From the NCBI RefSeq assembly GCF_030296755.1, contig NZ_AP027741.1:1488001-1552000 (forward strand): a DNA stretch of 64,000 bases. The letters are read 5' to 3'. This stretch comes from Methylophaga marina (GTDB taxonomy: Bacteria > Pseudomonadota > Gammaproteobacteria > Nitrosococcales > Methylophagaceae). Shown here in pieces: positions 27,168-37,161 of this stretch. Within the stretch, counting starts at the first letter, position 1, and every line of letters starts with the position of its first letter. Both the position numbers and the translations under genes were made by a program. The notes below the pieces were generated by a model, which saw only the letters and a program-made list of their open reading frames with translations, made no database searches and was not told where the DNA came from.

Positions 27168-28709
27168 ATGCAACTGAATTCAGCAGAAATCAGTGACCTG
27201 ATCAAAAAGCGTATCGAAAGCTTTGAAGGGGCCACTGAAGCGCGTACAGAAGGTACCGTAGTCGGTGTTACCGACGGTATCGTTCGTATTCATGGCTTAG
27301 CAGATGTGATGTCAGGGGAAATGCTTGAATTCCCAGGAAACACGTTTGGTATGGCCCTTAACCTTGAGCGTGACTCAGTAGGTGCCGTTATTTTGGGTGC
27401 TTACCAACACATTTCAGAAGGCGACAAAGTTAAATGTACTGGTCGTATTCTTGAAGTCCCAACAGGCGAAGCCCTATTAGGTCGTGTTGTTGATTCACTC
27501 GGTAAACCAATTGATGGTAAAGGCGACATCAACGCAGAAAGCTCTTCTCCAATTGAGAAAGTAGCGCCTGGCGTTATCGCTCGTCAATCGGTTGATCAAC
27601 CTATCCAAACTGGTTTGAAATCAGTTGACTCTATGATCCCAGTCGGTCGTGGCCAGCGTGAGCTGATCATCGGTGACCGTCAAACGGGTAAAACAGCGAT
27701 TGCTATCGACACCATCATCAACCAAAAAGGTACAGGCGTTAAATGTATCTATGTGGCTGTTGGTCAAAAAGCGTCTTCTATTGCTAACGTTGTTCGTAAA
27801 TTAGAAGAGCATGGTGCATTAGATCACACCATCATCGTTGCGGCTTCTGCATCAGATTCTGCTGCACTGCAATTTATTGCTCCTTATGCAGGTTGCTCGA
27901 TGGGTGAGTACTTCCGTGATAAGGGTGAAGATGCACTGATCATCTATGATGACTTAACTAAACAAGCATGGGCATACCGTCAGGTATCTCTGTTGTTACG
28001 TCGTCCACCTGGTCGTGAAGCGTATCCTGGTGACGTTTTCTACCTTCACTCACGTCTGTTAGAACGTGCTGCTCGTGTTAACGCAGACTACGTTGAAAAA
28101 GAAACTAACGGTGCTGTAACTGGTAAAACAGGTTCATTAACCGCATTACCAATCATCGAAACACAAGCGGGTGACGTTTCTGCATTCGTACCAACTAACG
28201 TAATTTCGATCACTGACGGTCAGATCTTCCTTGAAACTGACTTATTCAATTCAGGTATCCGTCCTGCGATTAACGCGGGTCTATCGGTATCTCGTGTTGG
28301 TGGTGCAGCTCAGACTAAAATCATTAAGAAACTGGGCGGTGGTATTCGTCTAGACTTGGCTCAGTATCGTGAATTGGCAGCGTTCGCTCAGTTTGCTTCT
28401 GACCTTGATGAAGCGACACGTGCACAGATTAACCGTGGTCAACGTGTTACTGAACTGATGAAACAGAAACAATATCAACCTCTGTCAGTGGCTGAAATGG
28501 CGGTCTCGCTGTTCGCAGCTAACGAAGGTTTCCTGGATGATGTTGAAGTCAATAAAGTGGGCGACTTTGAAGCCGCTTTATTAGCGAATATGCATTCAAA
28601 CCAAGCTGACTTGATGGCAACTATTAACGAAACCGGTAACTTTAATGACGACATTGCAGCGCAAATGAAAACTGCAATTGAGAGCTTTAAAAAAACTGGT
28701 AGCTGGTAA
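27168..28709 (+). CDS. atpA: ATP synthase F1 subunit alpha
   Basis: The non-catalytic nucleotide-binding subunit, 513 residues. The P-loop is [13 protein letters not shown] near residue 169, and the arginine-finger region is in the signature [17 protein letters not shown]. Fully intact, with a GAGGAAA ribosome site ahead of the ATG. Confidence 0.98.
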   Translation: MQLNSAEISDLIKKRIESFEGATEARTEGTVVGVTDGIVRIHGLADVMSGEMLEFPGNTFGMALNLERDSVGAVILGAYQHISEGDKVKCTGRILEVPTGEALLGRVVDSLGKPIDGKGDINAESSSPIEKVAPGVIARQSVDQPIQTGLKSVDSMIPVGRGQRELIIGDRQTGKTAIAIDTIINQKGTGVKCIYVAVGQKASSIANVVRKLEEHGALDHTIIVAASASDSAALQFIAPYAGCSMGEYFRDKGEDALIIYDDLTKQAWAYRQVSLLLRRPPGREAYPGDVFYLHSRLLERAARVNADYVEKETNGAVTGKTGSLTALPIIETQAGDVSAFVPTNVISITDGQIFLETDLFNSGIRPAINAGLSVSRVGGAAQTKIIKKLGGGIRLDLAQYRELAAFAQFASDLDEATRAQINRGQRVTELMKQKQYQPLSVAEMAVSLFAANEGFLDDVEVNKVGDFEAALLANMHSNQADLMATINETGNFNDDIAAQMKTAIESFKKTGSW

Positions 28710-28723
28710 TCGGAGCATAAGTC

Positions 28724-29590
28724 ATGGCTAGCGGTAAAGAGATACGGACTCAAATTGGCAGCATCAAAAATACGCAGAAAATTACTTCTGCTATGGAGAT
28801 GGTTGCAGCGAGTAAAATGCGTAAGGCTCAAGATCGCATGGCAGCGACACGTCCTTATTCAGACAAGATTTACAACGTTATTCAGCATTTAGCTTTTGCA
28901 CATCCAGAGTACAAACATCCGTACTTACAAGATCGTGAAGAAAGCAAACGTGTTGGCTACATTGTAGTCTCGTCTGATCGCGGACTTTGTGGCGGTCTGA
29001 ATAACAACCTGTTTAAATCCGTTTTGAAAGATATCAAAACAAAATTGGATGCAGGTTTGGAAGTAGATGTCTGTGCTATCGGCCAGAAAGCGTCTACTTT
29101 CTTTAAACGACTGCCCGTCAACCTTGTCAGTCAGAAAGTGCAATTAGGTGATGCGCCACAAGCGCATGAACTGATTGGTACTGTTAAGGTTATGCTGGAT
29201 GCTTACAACGAAGGTCAGATTGACAGCCTATATTTTGTTTATAACGAGTTCGTGAACACCATGACTCAAGACAACAAAATTGTACGGTTGTTACCGGCCA
29301 AGCCTGAGAAGCCGAGCGAAGAGCTTTCCCATCACTGGGATTACATTTACGAACCTGATGCAAAAGATGTACTTGACGACCTGCTCGTTCGTTACATCGA
29401 ATCATTAGTTTACCAAGGTGTTGTCGAGAATATTGCCTGCGAGCAAGCATCTCGAATGATCGCAATGAAAAATGCGAGCGACAATGCAGGTGATCTTATT
29501 GATGACTTGCAATTGGTTTACAACAAAGCTCGACAAGCTGCGATTACGCAAGAGATCTCCGAGATTGTTGCAGGTGCCGCTGCGGTATAA
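28724..29590 (+). CDS. atpG: ATP synthase F1 subunit gamma
   Basis: The central-shaft subunit, 288 residues, with the N-terminal [25 protein letters not shown] helix and the C-terminal [25 protein letters not shown] helix that form the rotating coiled coil. It lies 14 bases after atpA. Confidence 0.97.
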   Translation: MASGKEIRTQIGSIKNTQKITSAMEMVAASKMRKAQDRMAATRPYSDKIYNVIQHLAFAHPEYKHPYLQDREESKRVGYIVVSSDRGLCGGLNNNLFKSVLKDIKTKLDAGLEVDVCAIGQKASTFFKRLPVNLVSQKVQLGDAPQAHELIGTVKVMLDAYNEGQIDSLYFVYNEFVNTMTQDNKIVRLLPAKPEKPSEELSHHWDYIYEPDAKDVLDDLLVRYIESLVYQGVVENIACEQASRMIAMKNASDNAGDLIDDLQLVYNKARQAAITQEISEIVAGAAAV

Positions 29591-29599
29591 CTGATATAG

Positions 29600-30997
<1,398 letters not shown>

Positions 30998-31014
30998 TCC
31001 CCTGGGAGGTAAAC

Positions 31015-31443
31015 ATGGCTATGACTATCCATGTTGATATCGTAAGCGCAGAGAATCAGATCTTTTCAGGTCTGGCACAAGCTGTCTTTGCATCAGCTGT
31101 GTTGGGTGAAGTGGGTATCTACCCACGTCACACTCCTATGCTGACTCGCCTTAAACCAGGTGAAGTTCGTGTCTTGAAAGAGAACGGCGAAGAAGAGCAG
31201 TACTACGTTTCTGGCGGCATGCTGGAAGTTCAACCACACGTTGTTACTGTGTTGGCTGACTCGGCATTACGTGCGGCTGACGTTGATGAAGCGGCTGCAT
31301 TACAAGCGAAAGCGGATGCAGAAAAAGCAATCAACGATGGCTCAGCGAAACGTGACTTTGCAGAAGCTCAGAAAGAACTGGCTGAAGCAATGGCGCAACT
31401 GCGTGCAATCGAGCGACTAAGATCGAACAGTAAAGGACGCTAG
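31015..31443 (+). CDS. atpC: ATP synthase F1 subunit epsilon
   Basis: The 142-residue epsilon subunit: an N-terminal beta-sandwich ([33 protein letters not shown] strands) that docks on gamma and the c-ring, then a C-terminal two-helix domain that can inhibit hydrolysis. It is the last gene of the operon, followed by a strong terminator. Confidence 0.96.
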   Translation: MAMTIHVDIVSAENQIFSGLAQAVFASAVLGEVGIYPRHTPMLTRLKPGEVRVLKENGEEEQYYVSGGMLEVQPHVVTVLADSALRAADVDEAAALQAKADAEKAINDGSAKRDFAEAQKELAEAMAQLRAIERLRSNSKGR

Positions 31444-31461
31444 TCTTTCACTGCAAAAAAT

Positions 31462-31493
31462 AAAAAAGGCTGTCCTCGTGACGGCCTTTTTTT
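31462..31493 (+). terminator. terminator of the atp operon
   Basis: AAAAAAGGCTGTC pairs with GACGGCCTTTTTT (one G-U pair) around a short loop, ending in a T tract 20-50 bases after atpC. Confidence 0.88.
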
Positions 31494-31542
31494 ATCTATT
31501 GTCTGCTAAACTTAACCCATTATTACCAATACGGAATACCCT

Positions 31543-32907
31543 ATGAGCCTGAGCATTATCATCCTCGCTGCCGGTAAAGGCACTCGCATGAAATCAGCAA
31601 AACCTAAAGTCATGCACACACTTGCTAACAAACCTTTACTGCAACACGTGATTGATACCGCTAAACAACTTAATCCCAGTCAACTAGCCGTGGTGTGTGG
31701 CAGTGGTGCAGGTGAGGTCATGCCTTATCTTGAACAGCAAGGTATCGATACGGCCATGCAGTTAGAGCAAAAAGGGACTGGCCATGCTGTTGAACAGGCT
31801 AAAGCTTTTTATCAGGATAGTGACCAAGTATTAGTGCTATACGGTGATGTACCGCTAATTGAAAACGCAACCCTTGAGGCACTGATTCATGAAGGTGATG
31901 CCAGCACACTCAAAATACTGACCACGGTATTGGATGACCCAACAGGCTATGGCCGCATCGTGCGTGATGTGACTGGTCGTATGCTGATGATCACCGAAGA
32001 AAAAGACGCCAACGAAGAAACCCGTGAAATCAATGAAGTGAATACCGGCATTATGTGTATTCCAGCTAAATGGTTAAACACAGCCTTATCACAACTTGAT
32101 AATAATAATGCCCAAGGCGAATATTACCTGACGGATCTGATTGCTAAAGCCGTTGAAGAAGGCATGGAGATAGACTCGATCACCTGTGAAGACGATCAGG
32201 AAGTCGCTGGGGTTAATAACCGCGTGCAATTGGCCGAGCTGGAAAGCTACTACCAGCAGAAAAAAGCGACTGAATTAATGATGGCTGGCGTCACTATGCG
32301 TGATCCTGCTCGTGTAGATATTCGTGGTGAGCTAACAGTTGGACAAGATATTACCGTCGATGTGAATGTGATTTTTGAGGGTAATAATACGCTGGCAAAT
32401 GATGTCACCATCGGTGCCAACTGCATCATCATCAATAGCATTATTCATGAAGGTGCTGAAATCCTGCCAAATAGCATCATTGAAAATGCCGAAGTAGGTG
32501 CTAACTGTTCGGTAGGTCCTTATGCCCGCTTACGTCCAGGTAGTAATTTAGCTGCCAAAGCCAAAGTGGGTAACTTTGTAGAAGTGAAAAATGCGAATAT
32601 CGGATTAGGTTCTAAAATCAATCATTTAAGCTATATTGGAGATACCGATATGGGGGCCGATGTGAATATTGGTGCCGGTACCATTACCTGTAACTATGAT
32701 GGTGCTAATAAGCACCGTACTGTGATTGGTGATCGGGTGTTTGTTGGATCGGATACGCAGTTGGTTGCTCCGGTGAATATTGAGGATGGGGCGACGATTG
32801 GGGCTGGGTCTACGATTCGCAAAACCGCGCCGGCTGGTGAGTTAACGTTGACGGTGTCTAAGCAGAAGACGGTTAGTGGGTGGCAGAGGCCGGTGAAGAA
32901 AAAGTAA
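31543..32907 (+). CDS. glmU: bifunctional GlmU: glucosamine-1-phosphate acetyltransferase / UDP-GlcNAc pyrophosphorylase
   Basis: GlmU makes UDP-N-acetylglucosamine for peptidoglycan and LPS. The N-terminal pyrophosphorylase domain begins with LAAGKGTRMKSAKPKV (about residues 7-22), and the C-terminal domain is a left-handed beta-helix of hexapeptide repeats carrying the acetyltransferase site. At 454 residues it has the usual length. It sits directly after the atp operon with its own short leader. Confidence 0.97.
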   Translation: MSLSIIILAAGKGTRMKSAKPKVMHTLANKPLLQHVIDTAKQLNPSQLAVVCGSGAGEVMPYLEQQGIDTAMQLEQKGTGHAVEQAKAFYQDSDQVLVLYGDVPLIENATLEALIHEGDASTLKILTTVLDDPTGYGRIVRDVTGRMLMITEEKDANEETREINEVNTGIMCIPAKWLNTALSQLDNNNAQGEYYLTDLIAKAVEEGMEIDSITCEDDQEVAGVNNRVQLAELESYYQQKKATELMMAGVTMRDPARVDIRGELTVGQDITVDVNVIFEGNNTLANDVTIGANCIIINSIIHEGAEILPNSIIENAEVGANCSVGPYARLRPGSNLAAKAKVGNFVEVKNANIGLGSKINHLSYIGDTDMGADVNIGAGTITCNYDGANKHRTVIGDRVFVGSDTQLVAPVNIEDGATIGAGSTIRKTAPAGELTLTVSKQKTVSGWQRPVKKK

Positions 32908-32925
32908 ATGGCTTGAAGGGATTTT

Positions 32926-33630
32926 ATGGCTGCTGAAAATGAGATTATTTCTTACTTTGAAATGTGTCGACGGGAAGGCTCTTCACTGCAAAGAGGAATG
33001 AACTTTAGGATTCATGGTGGTCACTCTGTATTTCTTATGTCTGTCCAGACTAACGCTCCTTATCAAGATGCGGTTTTGGATGATGGTGCCGTTTTGATTT
33101 ACGAAGGCCATGACCATTCACGTACACCAGAAGTGCCAATGCCAAAACTAGTCGATCACCCAGAGTTTCTGCCAAGTGGTAATTTGACCGAGAATGGCAA
33201 ATTTCACAGAGCTGCACAAGCTTTCAAGGCTGGCACTAAAGCGCCTGATTTAATTCGTGTCTATGAAAAATTGCGAAAAGGAATCTGGGGATATAATGGA
33301 TTATTTCATCTCACAGATTCATGGAGAGAAGATGATGGTAATCGTGAGGTCTTTAAGTTTCGTCTCGAAGCTATAGAAGAACTCCAGGACAGTTCTGCTC
33401 CGGTAGACACAGAGTTTAAAGACTCCAAACATCGCAGAATAATTCCCACCCACGTTAAGCTAGAAGTATGGAAGCGAGATGGTGGTAAATGCACCATGTG
33501 TGGCTCAACTGATGAATTGCATTTTGATCACATTCTTCCATACTCCAAAGGTGGTACCTCACTGAAGGCTGAAAATATTCAGCTATTGTGTGCAAGTCAC
33601 AACTTACAGAAGAGCGATAAGATCGAATAA
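32926..33630 (+). CDS. SRA/YDG-like plus HNH endonuclease, candidate modification-dependent restriction enzyme
   Basis: A 234-residue protein in two parts. The C-terminus (about 170-234) is a clear HNH domain: Cys189 and Cys192 of CTMC, the HFDHILPYSKGG core with Asp201-His202, Asn217, then Cys222 and His225. The N-terminal part (about 20-150) resembles the SRA-YDG fold: GGHSVFL, AVLIYEGHDHSR, then RVYEKLRKGIWGYNGLFHLTDSWRE and VFKFRLEAIE. SRA-HNH proteins are known as cytosine-modification-dependent (type IV) nucleases, so that role is inferred. No methyltransferase is adjacent. It begins 18 bases after glmU. Confidence 0.62.
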   Translation: MAAENEIISYFEMCRREGSSLQRGMNFRIHGGHSVFLMSVQTNAPYQDAVLDDGAVLIYEGHDHSRTPEVPMPKLVDHPEFLPSGNLTENGKFHRAAQAFKAGTKAPDLIRVYEKLRKGIWGYNGLFHLTDSWREDDGNREVFKFRLEAIEELQDSSAPVDTEFKDSKHRRIIPTHVKLEVWKRDGGKCTMCGSTDELHFDHILPYSKGGTSLKAENIQLLCASHNLQKSDKIE

Positions 33631-33730
33631 GTCCAATATGGAATTATATTCTTACCTCATACGCTGCCGCTGAGGCGTTCATTTATTTTGTTTGCCCAAA
33701 ATAAACGAACCAAACAAAAGGGCCCCCGAT

Positions 33731-33840
33731 ATTGCCTTATCTCTAAAAATTCACTGTATTTTATGGCGTGGACACCAACTCGCTACGCTCAAACACGTGT
33801 CAACTTAATCCATAAAATACAGCGAATTTTTAGCGGCAAT
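33731..33840. repeat. hairpin 1 of repeat copy 1
   Basis: Nested arms: ATTGCC/GGCAAT (33731-33736, 33835-33840), 23-base arms 33744-33766 and 33810-33832 with a single mismatch, and GTGGACAC/GTGTCAAC inside. The loop holds ACTCGCTACGCTC. Confidence 0.85.
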
Positions 33841-33897
33841 AGACGGGACGAAAAGTGATCCCTATTTCCCCGTTTGTGCTGACGAGGAATGACATTT

Positions 33898-33956
33898 ATT
33901 CAGGTATGAGGGAGGCTAGTGTCTGAGCGTAGCGAGTTTTAGCCGACCGCCTGAAT
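33898..33956. repeat. hairpin 2 of repeat copy 1
   Basis: ATTCAGG/CCTGAAT outside and GGCTA/TAGCC inside, around the loop GTGTCTGAGCGTAGCGAG. This loop is the reverse complement of the hairpin 1 loop with one mismatch. Confidence 0.8.
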
Positions 33957-34162
33957 CAATATTATGACGAGTGGAGCCGCAGGCCAGTACTGTGGGGTGC
34001 CCTAGGGTTGTTAGGGAAATGGGCACGCATTTCCCTGACTCGCCATTAAGGCGAAATAATGACTCGGGTAGGTTGGGGAGAGGCACTAAACTCAAGGTAC
34101 AAGATTCAGGTTGTGTTTGTTGGGTTTCACAGGTTCAACCCAACCTACTTTTTGAAGCAATT

Positions 34163-34489
34163 CTATTTATTGGTTGGCGTATAAATCGGACTTGGAAAGT
34201 GGGTAACTTTGCCATCAAATTCGGTAATCTTGGCTAAACCTTTTTTGGTGACCGAATCAATTCTTAATACTGCATGCATTGGAATATAGGTGCGGGTCAC
34301 ATCAGCGAATTCGTCTTTGAGTTTTTCGTGGCTGGGGTCTAATACCACTGAGGTGTGAGTATCCCAGACAAAATCACCAATTTCGATAAAACCAAATAAG
34401 CCGCCCTGGCTGAGTTCGCGGGCGTAGAGTTCGTAACGTTGGCCAGTTTGGATGAATTCGATGCGGTATAAGAGTTCTTGTTTGCTCAT
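34163..34489 (-). CDS. DUF1820 family protein
   Basis: A 108-residue protein matching the DUF1820 pattern: YRIEFIQTGQRYELYAREL near the N-terminus, then GFIEIGDFVWDTHTSVVLDPSHEKLKDEF and a short C-terminal tail. It lacks a signal or membrane segment. The family is common in gammaproteobacteria and has no established function. The gene is framed by the two structured repeats and transcribed against their orientation. A clear ATG is at 34489. Confidence 0.85.
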   Translation of the reverse strand: MSKQELLYRIEFIQTGQRYELYARELSQGGLFGFIEIGDFVWDTHTSVVLDPSHEKLKDEFADVTRTYIPMHAVLRIDSVTKKGLAKITEFDGKVTHFPSPIYTPTNK

Positions 34490-34742
34490 GGTTTCTTCGT
34501 TTAGCTTTTTGGCTGCTATTTAATGGTGTTAGTGGAAACTGCTTGTTGCAGTTGGTTGAGGATTAAATGGGGGGAGGTGTCGTTTTCAAGCATTTGCTTG
34601 GGGCTAGGAGTGAAATCCTATAGATGATTTACTTTTTCACATCAGGCGCTGCCGCTGGGGCGTTCATTTTTTGCTTGGCCAAAAAACGAACCAAAAAAGG
34701 CCAGCCCAAGCTTGCCCTGCGGGTTCCCTGTGCTTCTCAATC

Positions 34743-34802
34743 AATTTGGAACACAATGAAAACTCGCTACGCTCAGACACTCATTGTGTTTTATCGCAAA
34801 TT
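34743..34802. repeat. hairpin 1 of repeat copy 2
   Basis: Perfect 10-bp arms AACACAATGA (34750-34759) and TCATTGTGTT (34781-34790), with AATTTG/CAAATT outside. The loop again holds ACTCGCTACGCTC, while the stem shares no sequence with that in copy 1. Confidence 0.85.
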
Positions 34803-34895
34803 AATTTGCGATGCTCGGCAGCGCAAAGGGCGGTTAAACTCTTTCTGCAAAAGGTTATTTTCAAATCCCCCGTTTGTGCTGACGAGTAGCGGAGG

Positions 34896-34958
34896 TTTAT
34901 CTGGATCATGATTGGTCAGTGTCTGACCGAAGGGAGTTTTGACCAATCACCAGATAAA
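34896..34958. repeat. hairpin 2 of repeat copy 2
   Basis: TTTATCTGG/CCAGATAAA and GATTGGTCA/TGACCAATC are both perfect, around the loop GTGTCTGACCGAAGGGAG. The loop differs from copy 1 at a few positions only, whereas the stem is entirely different. Confidence 0.88.
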
Positions 34959-35093
34959 GCGAGCAACGCAGTGGAGCCGCAGGCCAGCACGGTGGGGTGC
35001 CCTAGGGTTGTTAGGGAAATGGGCAAACATTTCCCTAACTCGCCAACAAGGCGAAATGGTCGAGCTTGGAGAGCGTATCCAGCTTAGCGAGAA

Positions 35094-35576
35094 TTACTCC
35101 GCCTCCGCCAATGTCATGGCTTGCATGTAATTTTCCAGTCCCATTTTCTCAATCAGACCAAGTTGTTGTTCTAACCAGTGGGTGTGATCCAGCTCGGTAT
35201 CTTCCAGCTGTTGTTTGAGCATTGTTCGAGTTTCGTAGTCTTTTTCAGCTTCACACAACGCAATGCCATCACGCAGATTTTTGACGACGGCGTATTCCAA
35301 GTCGAGGTCATTTTGTAGCATCTCTTTGACGGTGTGACCAACATGAAGTGGTTCGCGGTGTGTCAGGTCGGGCATGCCTTCCAGAAACAAAATGCGTTTG
35401 ATCATTTGGTCGGCGTGTTCGGTTTCGTCCTGCATTTCGTGAGCGATGCGATTATAGAGGCGAGTCAGTCCCCAGTCTTCATACATACGTGAGTGAATGA
35501 AGTATTGATCCATAGCGGTCAGTTCGCCTGCGAGTAATGTATTGAGAAGTTCAATAACTTTTGGGCTGCCTTTCAT
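35094..35576 (-). CDS. bfr: bacterioferritin-like ferroxidase, lacking the heme-ligand Met
   Basis: A 160-residue four-helix ferritin of the bacterioferritin family ([21 protein letters not shown]). The di-iron ligands are present: Glu18, Glu51, His54, Glu94 and, one residue further on than in E. coli, Glu128 and His131. The usual heme ligand Met52 is Thr here (DETEHAD), so this subunit should not bind heme by itself, as in the Met-less subunit of two-subunit bacterioferritins. The start at 35576 follows AGGA; a longer frame to 35609 lacks family support. The gene is divergent from the reductase at 35746. Confidence 0.9.
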   Translation of the reverse strand: MKGSPKVIELLNTLLAGELTAMDQYFIHSRMYEDWGLTRLYNRIAHEMQDETEHADQMIKRILFLEGMPDLTHREPLHVGHTVKEMLQNDLDLEYAVVKNLRDGIALCEAEKDYETRTMLKQQLEDTELDHTHWLEQQLGLIEKMGLENYMQAMTLAEAE

Positions 35577-35745
35577 ATGCTGATCCTGTTTTGTATGTGC
35601 TAAAAACACGCTGTTTTTGATGTGCGTTTGTTGTCATTGTAATCAAACTAGTCAGACCATGCAGATCTGATTATGACGTTAACGTTGCCTTAACTTTTGT
35701 TGGGTTAAATTAGCCGTAAGAATTCCATCACTTCATTAGAGACTC

Positions 35746-37083
35746 ATGAAAAAGATTAAATATGCCTTGCTCACGGTACTGTTATTGCCCACTGCATTGT
35801 GGTTGATGGCCGATAATTTATGGCCCGAACCGTTTACTTACTTTTCGTTTAGGGCTGTATTTGTTCAATACAGTGGTGTCATCGCCATAGCCGTAATGAG
35901 TATCGCGATGTTGTTGGCATTGAGACCAAAGATTGTTGAGCCTTTCTTTCATGGTCTGGACAAGATGTACCGTTTGCATAAATGGCTGGGTATCAGTGCG
36001 CTGGTGTTTGCGGTATCTCATTGGTGGTTTGCAAAAGGTACAAAATGGATGGTGGGCTGGGGCTGGCTAGTTAAGCCTGAGCGTGGCCCCAGAGGCGCGC
36101 AGCCAGAGTTAGGTTTCTGGGAAGGCTTATTTCGTTCACAGCGTGGCTTAGCTGAGACTATTGGTGAGTGGGCTTTTTATGTCGCTGCTTTGTTGATTGT
36201 GCTGGCTTTAATTAAACGTTTTCCTTATCGCTTATTTGCTAAGACGCATAATTTATTAGCGATTACTTATCTGCTATTTGTTTTTCATGCAGTGATATTA
36301 ATGCGATTCGAATATTGGTCTCAGCCTATAGGTTGGTTGATGGCCGTATTACTCCTAGGTGGGACTGTCTCTGCAGTTTTGGTGTTGATGGGGCGAGTGG
36401 GTGCTAAGCGTAAAATAAGGGGCCATATTACTGAGCTGGAATATCATTCAGATATGCGAGTGATGGAAGTAACGGTAAAAATGGATAAAGGCTGGCCTGG
36501 GCATAATGCCGGACAGTTTGCTTTTGCGATGTCAGATAAAAAAGAGGGTCCTCATCCTTACACCATTGCTTCAGCTTGGAATCCGGACACTCGCTTGATT
36601 CGTTTTGTGATTAAAGAGCTGGGTGATCATACGGCACGATTAAAGCAACGTTTGTCAGTGAGTATGCCGGTCACGATGGAAGGTCCCTATGGTGAGTTTA
36701 ACTTTAACGATGATCAACAGCGACAAATCTGGATCGGTGCGGGGATTGGCATAACACCTTTTATTGCACGTATGAAGCGGCTAGCAGATAAGCCTGACGG
36801 TAAAGTGATCGACTTCTTTCATCCTACTATGCAGATCAATGATGTGCTTAAACAAAAGCTATCTGCAGACGTAGCTGCTTCAAAGGTCAACTTACATTTA
36901 ACCATTGATGAAAAAGATGGCCTACTGGATGCTGAGCGTATTCGTGCTACCGTGCCTGATTGGCGTATTGCCAGCATCTGGTTTTGTGGACCACCGGCAT
37001 GGGGTGAGGCTATCCGTAAAGACTTTATCAAGCATGGTTTCCGACCAGAGCAGTTTCACCAGGAGTTATTCAAACTGCGATAG
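35746..37083 (+). CDS. ferric-reductase-like membrane flavoprotein (ferredoxin reductase-like)
   Basis: A 445-residue protein with about six N-terminal membrane helices of the ferric-reductase/NOX type, including histidines suited to bind heme (FHGLDKMYRLHKWLG, VSHWWF, KTHNLLAITYLLFVFHAV). The cytoplasmic C-terminal half is FAD/NAD(P)-binding: HPYTIASAW for FAD, GAGIGITPFIARM for the nucleotide and WFCGPPAWGEAI near the end. It probably moves electrons across the membrane, plausibly to iron or oxygen; its neighbour is a bacterioferritin. The specific acceptor is not shown. Confidence 0.85.
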   Translation: MKKIKYALLTVLLLPTALWLMADNLWPEPFTYFSFRAVFVQYSGVIAIAVMSIAMLLALRPKIVEPFFHGLDKMYRLHKWLGISALVFAVSHWWFAKGTKWMVGWGWLVKPERGPRGAQPELGFWEGLFRSQRGLAETIGEWAFYVAALLIVLALIKRFPYRLFAKTHNLLAITYLLFVFHAVILMRFEYWSQPIGWLMAVLLLGGTVSAVLVLMGRVGAKRKIRGHITELEYHSDMRVMEVTVKMDKGWPGHNAGQFAFAMSDKKEGPHPYTIASAWNPDTRLIRFVIKELGDHTARLKQRLSVSMPVTMEGPYGEFNFNDDQQRQIWIGAGIGITPFIARMKRLADKPDGKVIDFFHPTMQINDVLKQKLSADVAASKVNLHLTIDEKDGLLDAERIRATVPDWRIASIWFCGPPAWGEAIRKDFIKHGFRPEQFHQELFKLR

Positions 37084-37161
37084 ATAAGTCATCGGCATTC
37101 CGCATGCATTACGTTACAATGCTCCTCTCGCCCGCCTTAATACAAGCAATGAGGAGTATGC

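Larger units (their letters stand above)
33655..34057 (+). repeat. structured non-coding repeat, copy 1
   Basis: About 400 bases sharing ordered blocks with 34642-35057 in the same orientation: CGCTGCCGCTG with GGCGTTCATT; AACGAACCA; CGTTTGTGCTGACGAG; and an 87-base block (33971-34057) about 92% identical and ungapped with 34971-35057. Between the blocks lie long hairpins whose stems differ from copy 2. No credible protein is encoded. Function unknown. Confidence 0.8.
34642..35057 (+). repeat. structured non-coding repeat, copy 2
   Basis: Second copy of the element at 33655-34057, same orientation, with the same block order and hairpins in the same places. The final 87-base block lies exactly 1000 bases from its partner. 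Short ORFs inside it are by-products of the repeat. It abuts the 3' end of the bacterioferritin gene. Confidence 0.8.

Noticed and set aside
26637..27173. 178-codon antisense frame over atpH
   Set aside because: Long only because of codon bias of the opposite strand; atpH is a certain gene.
33971..34237. Open frame of 88 codons in repeat copy 1
   Set aside because: It lies in the structured repeat, runs over the 3' end of the DUF1820 gene, has no ribosome site and its composition is unlike a protein.
34624..34911. Two overlapping frames (95 and 72 codons) in repeat copy 2
   Set aside because: Both read through the conserved blocks and hairpins; neither frame is kept in copy 1.
33655..35057. 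Insertion sequence or integron attC array
   Set aside because: No transposase, no target duplication, and no integrase core sites; the loops rather than the ends are conserved.
33655..35057. CRISPR array
   Set aside because: Only two units, each about 400 bases, with no short regular repeat-spacer pattern.
34939..35130. 63-codon frame across the end of repeat copy 2
   Set aside because: Part of the repeat plus the antisense of the bacterioferritin 3' end.
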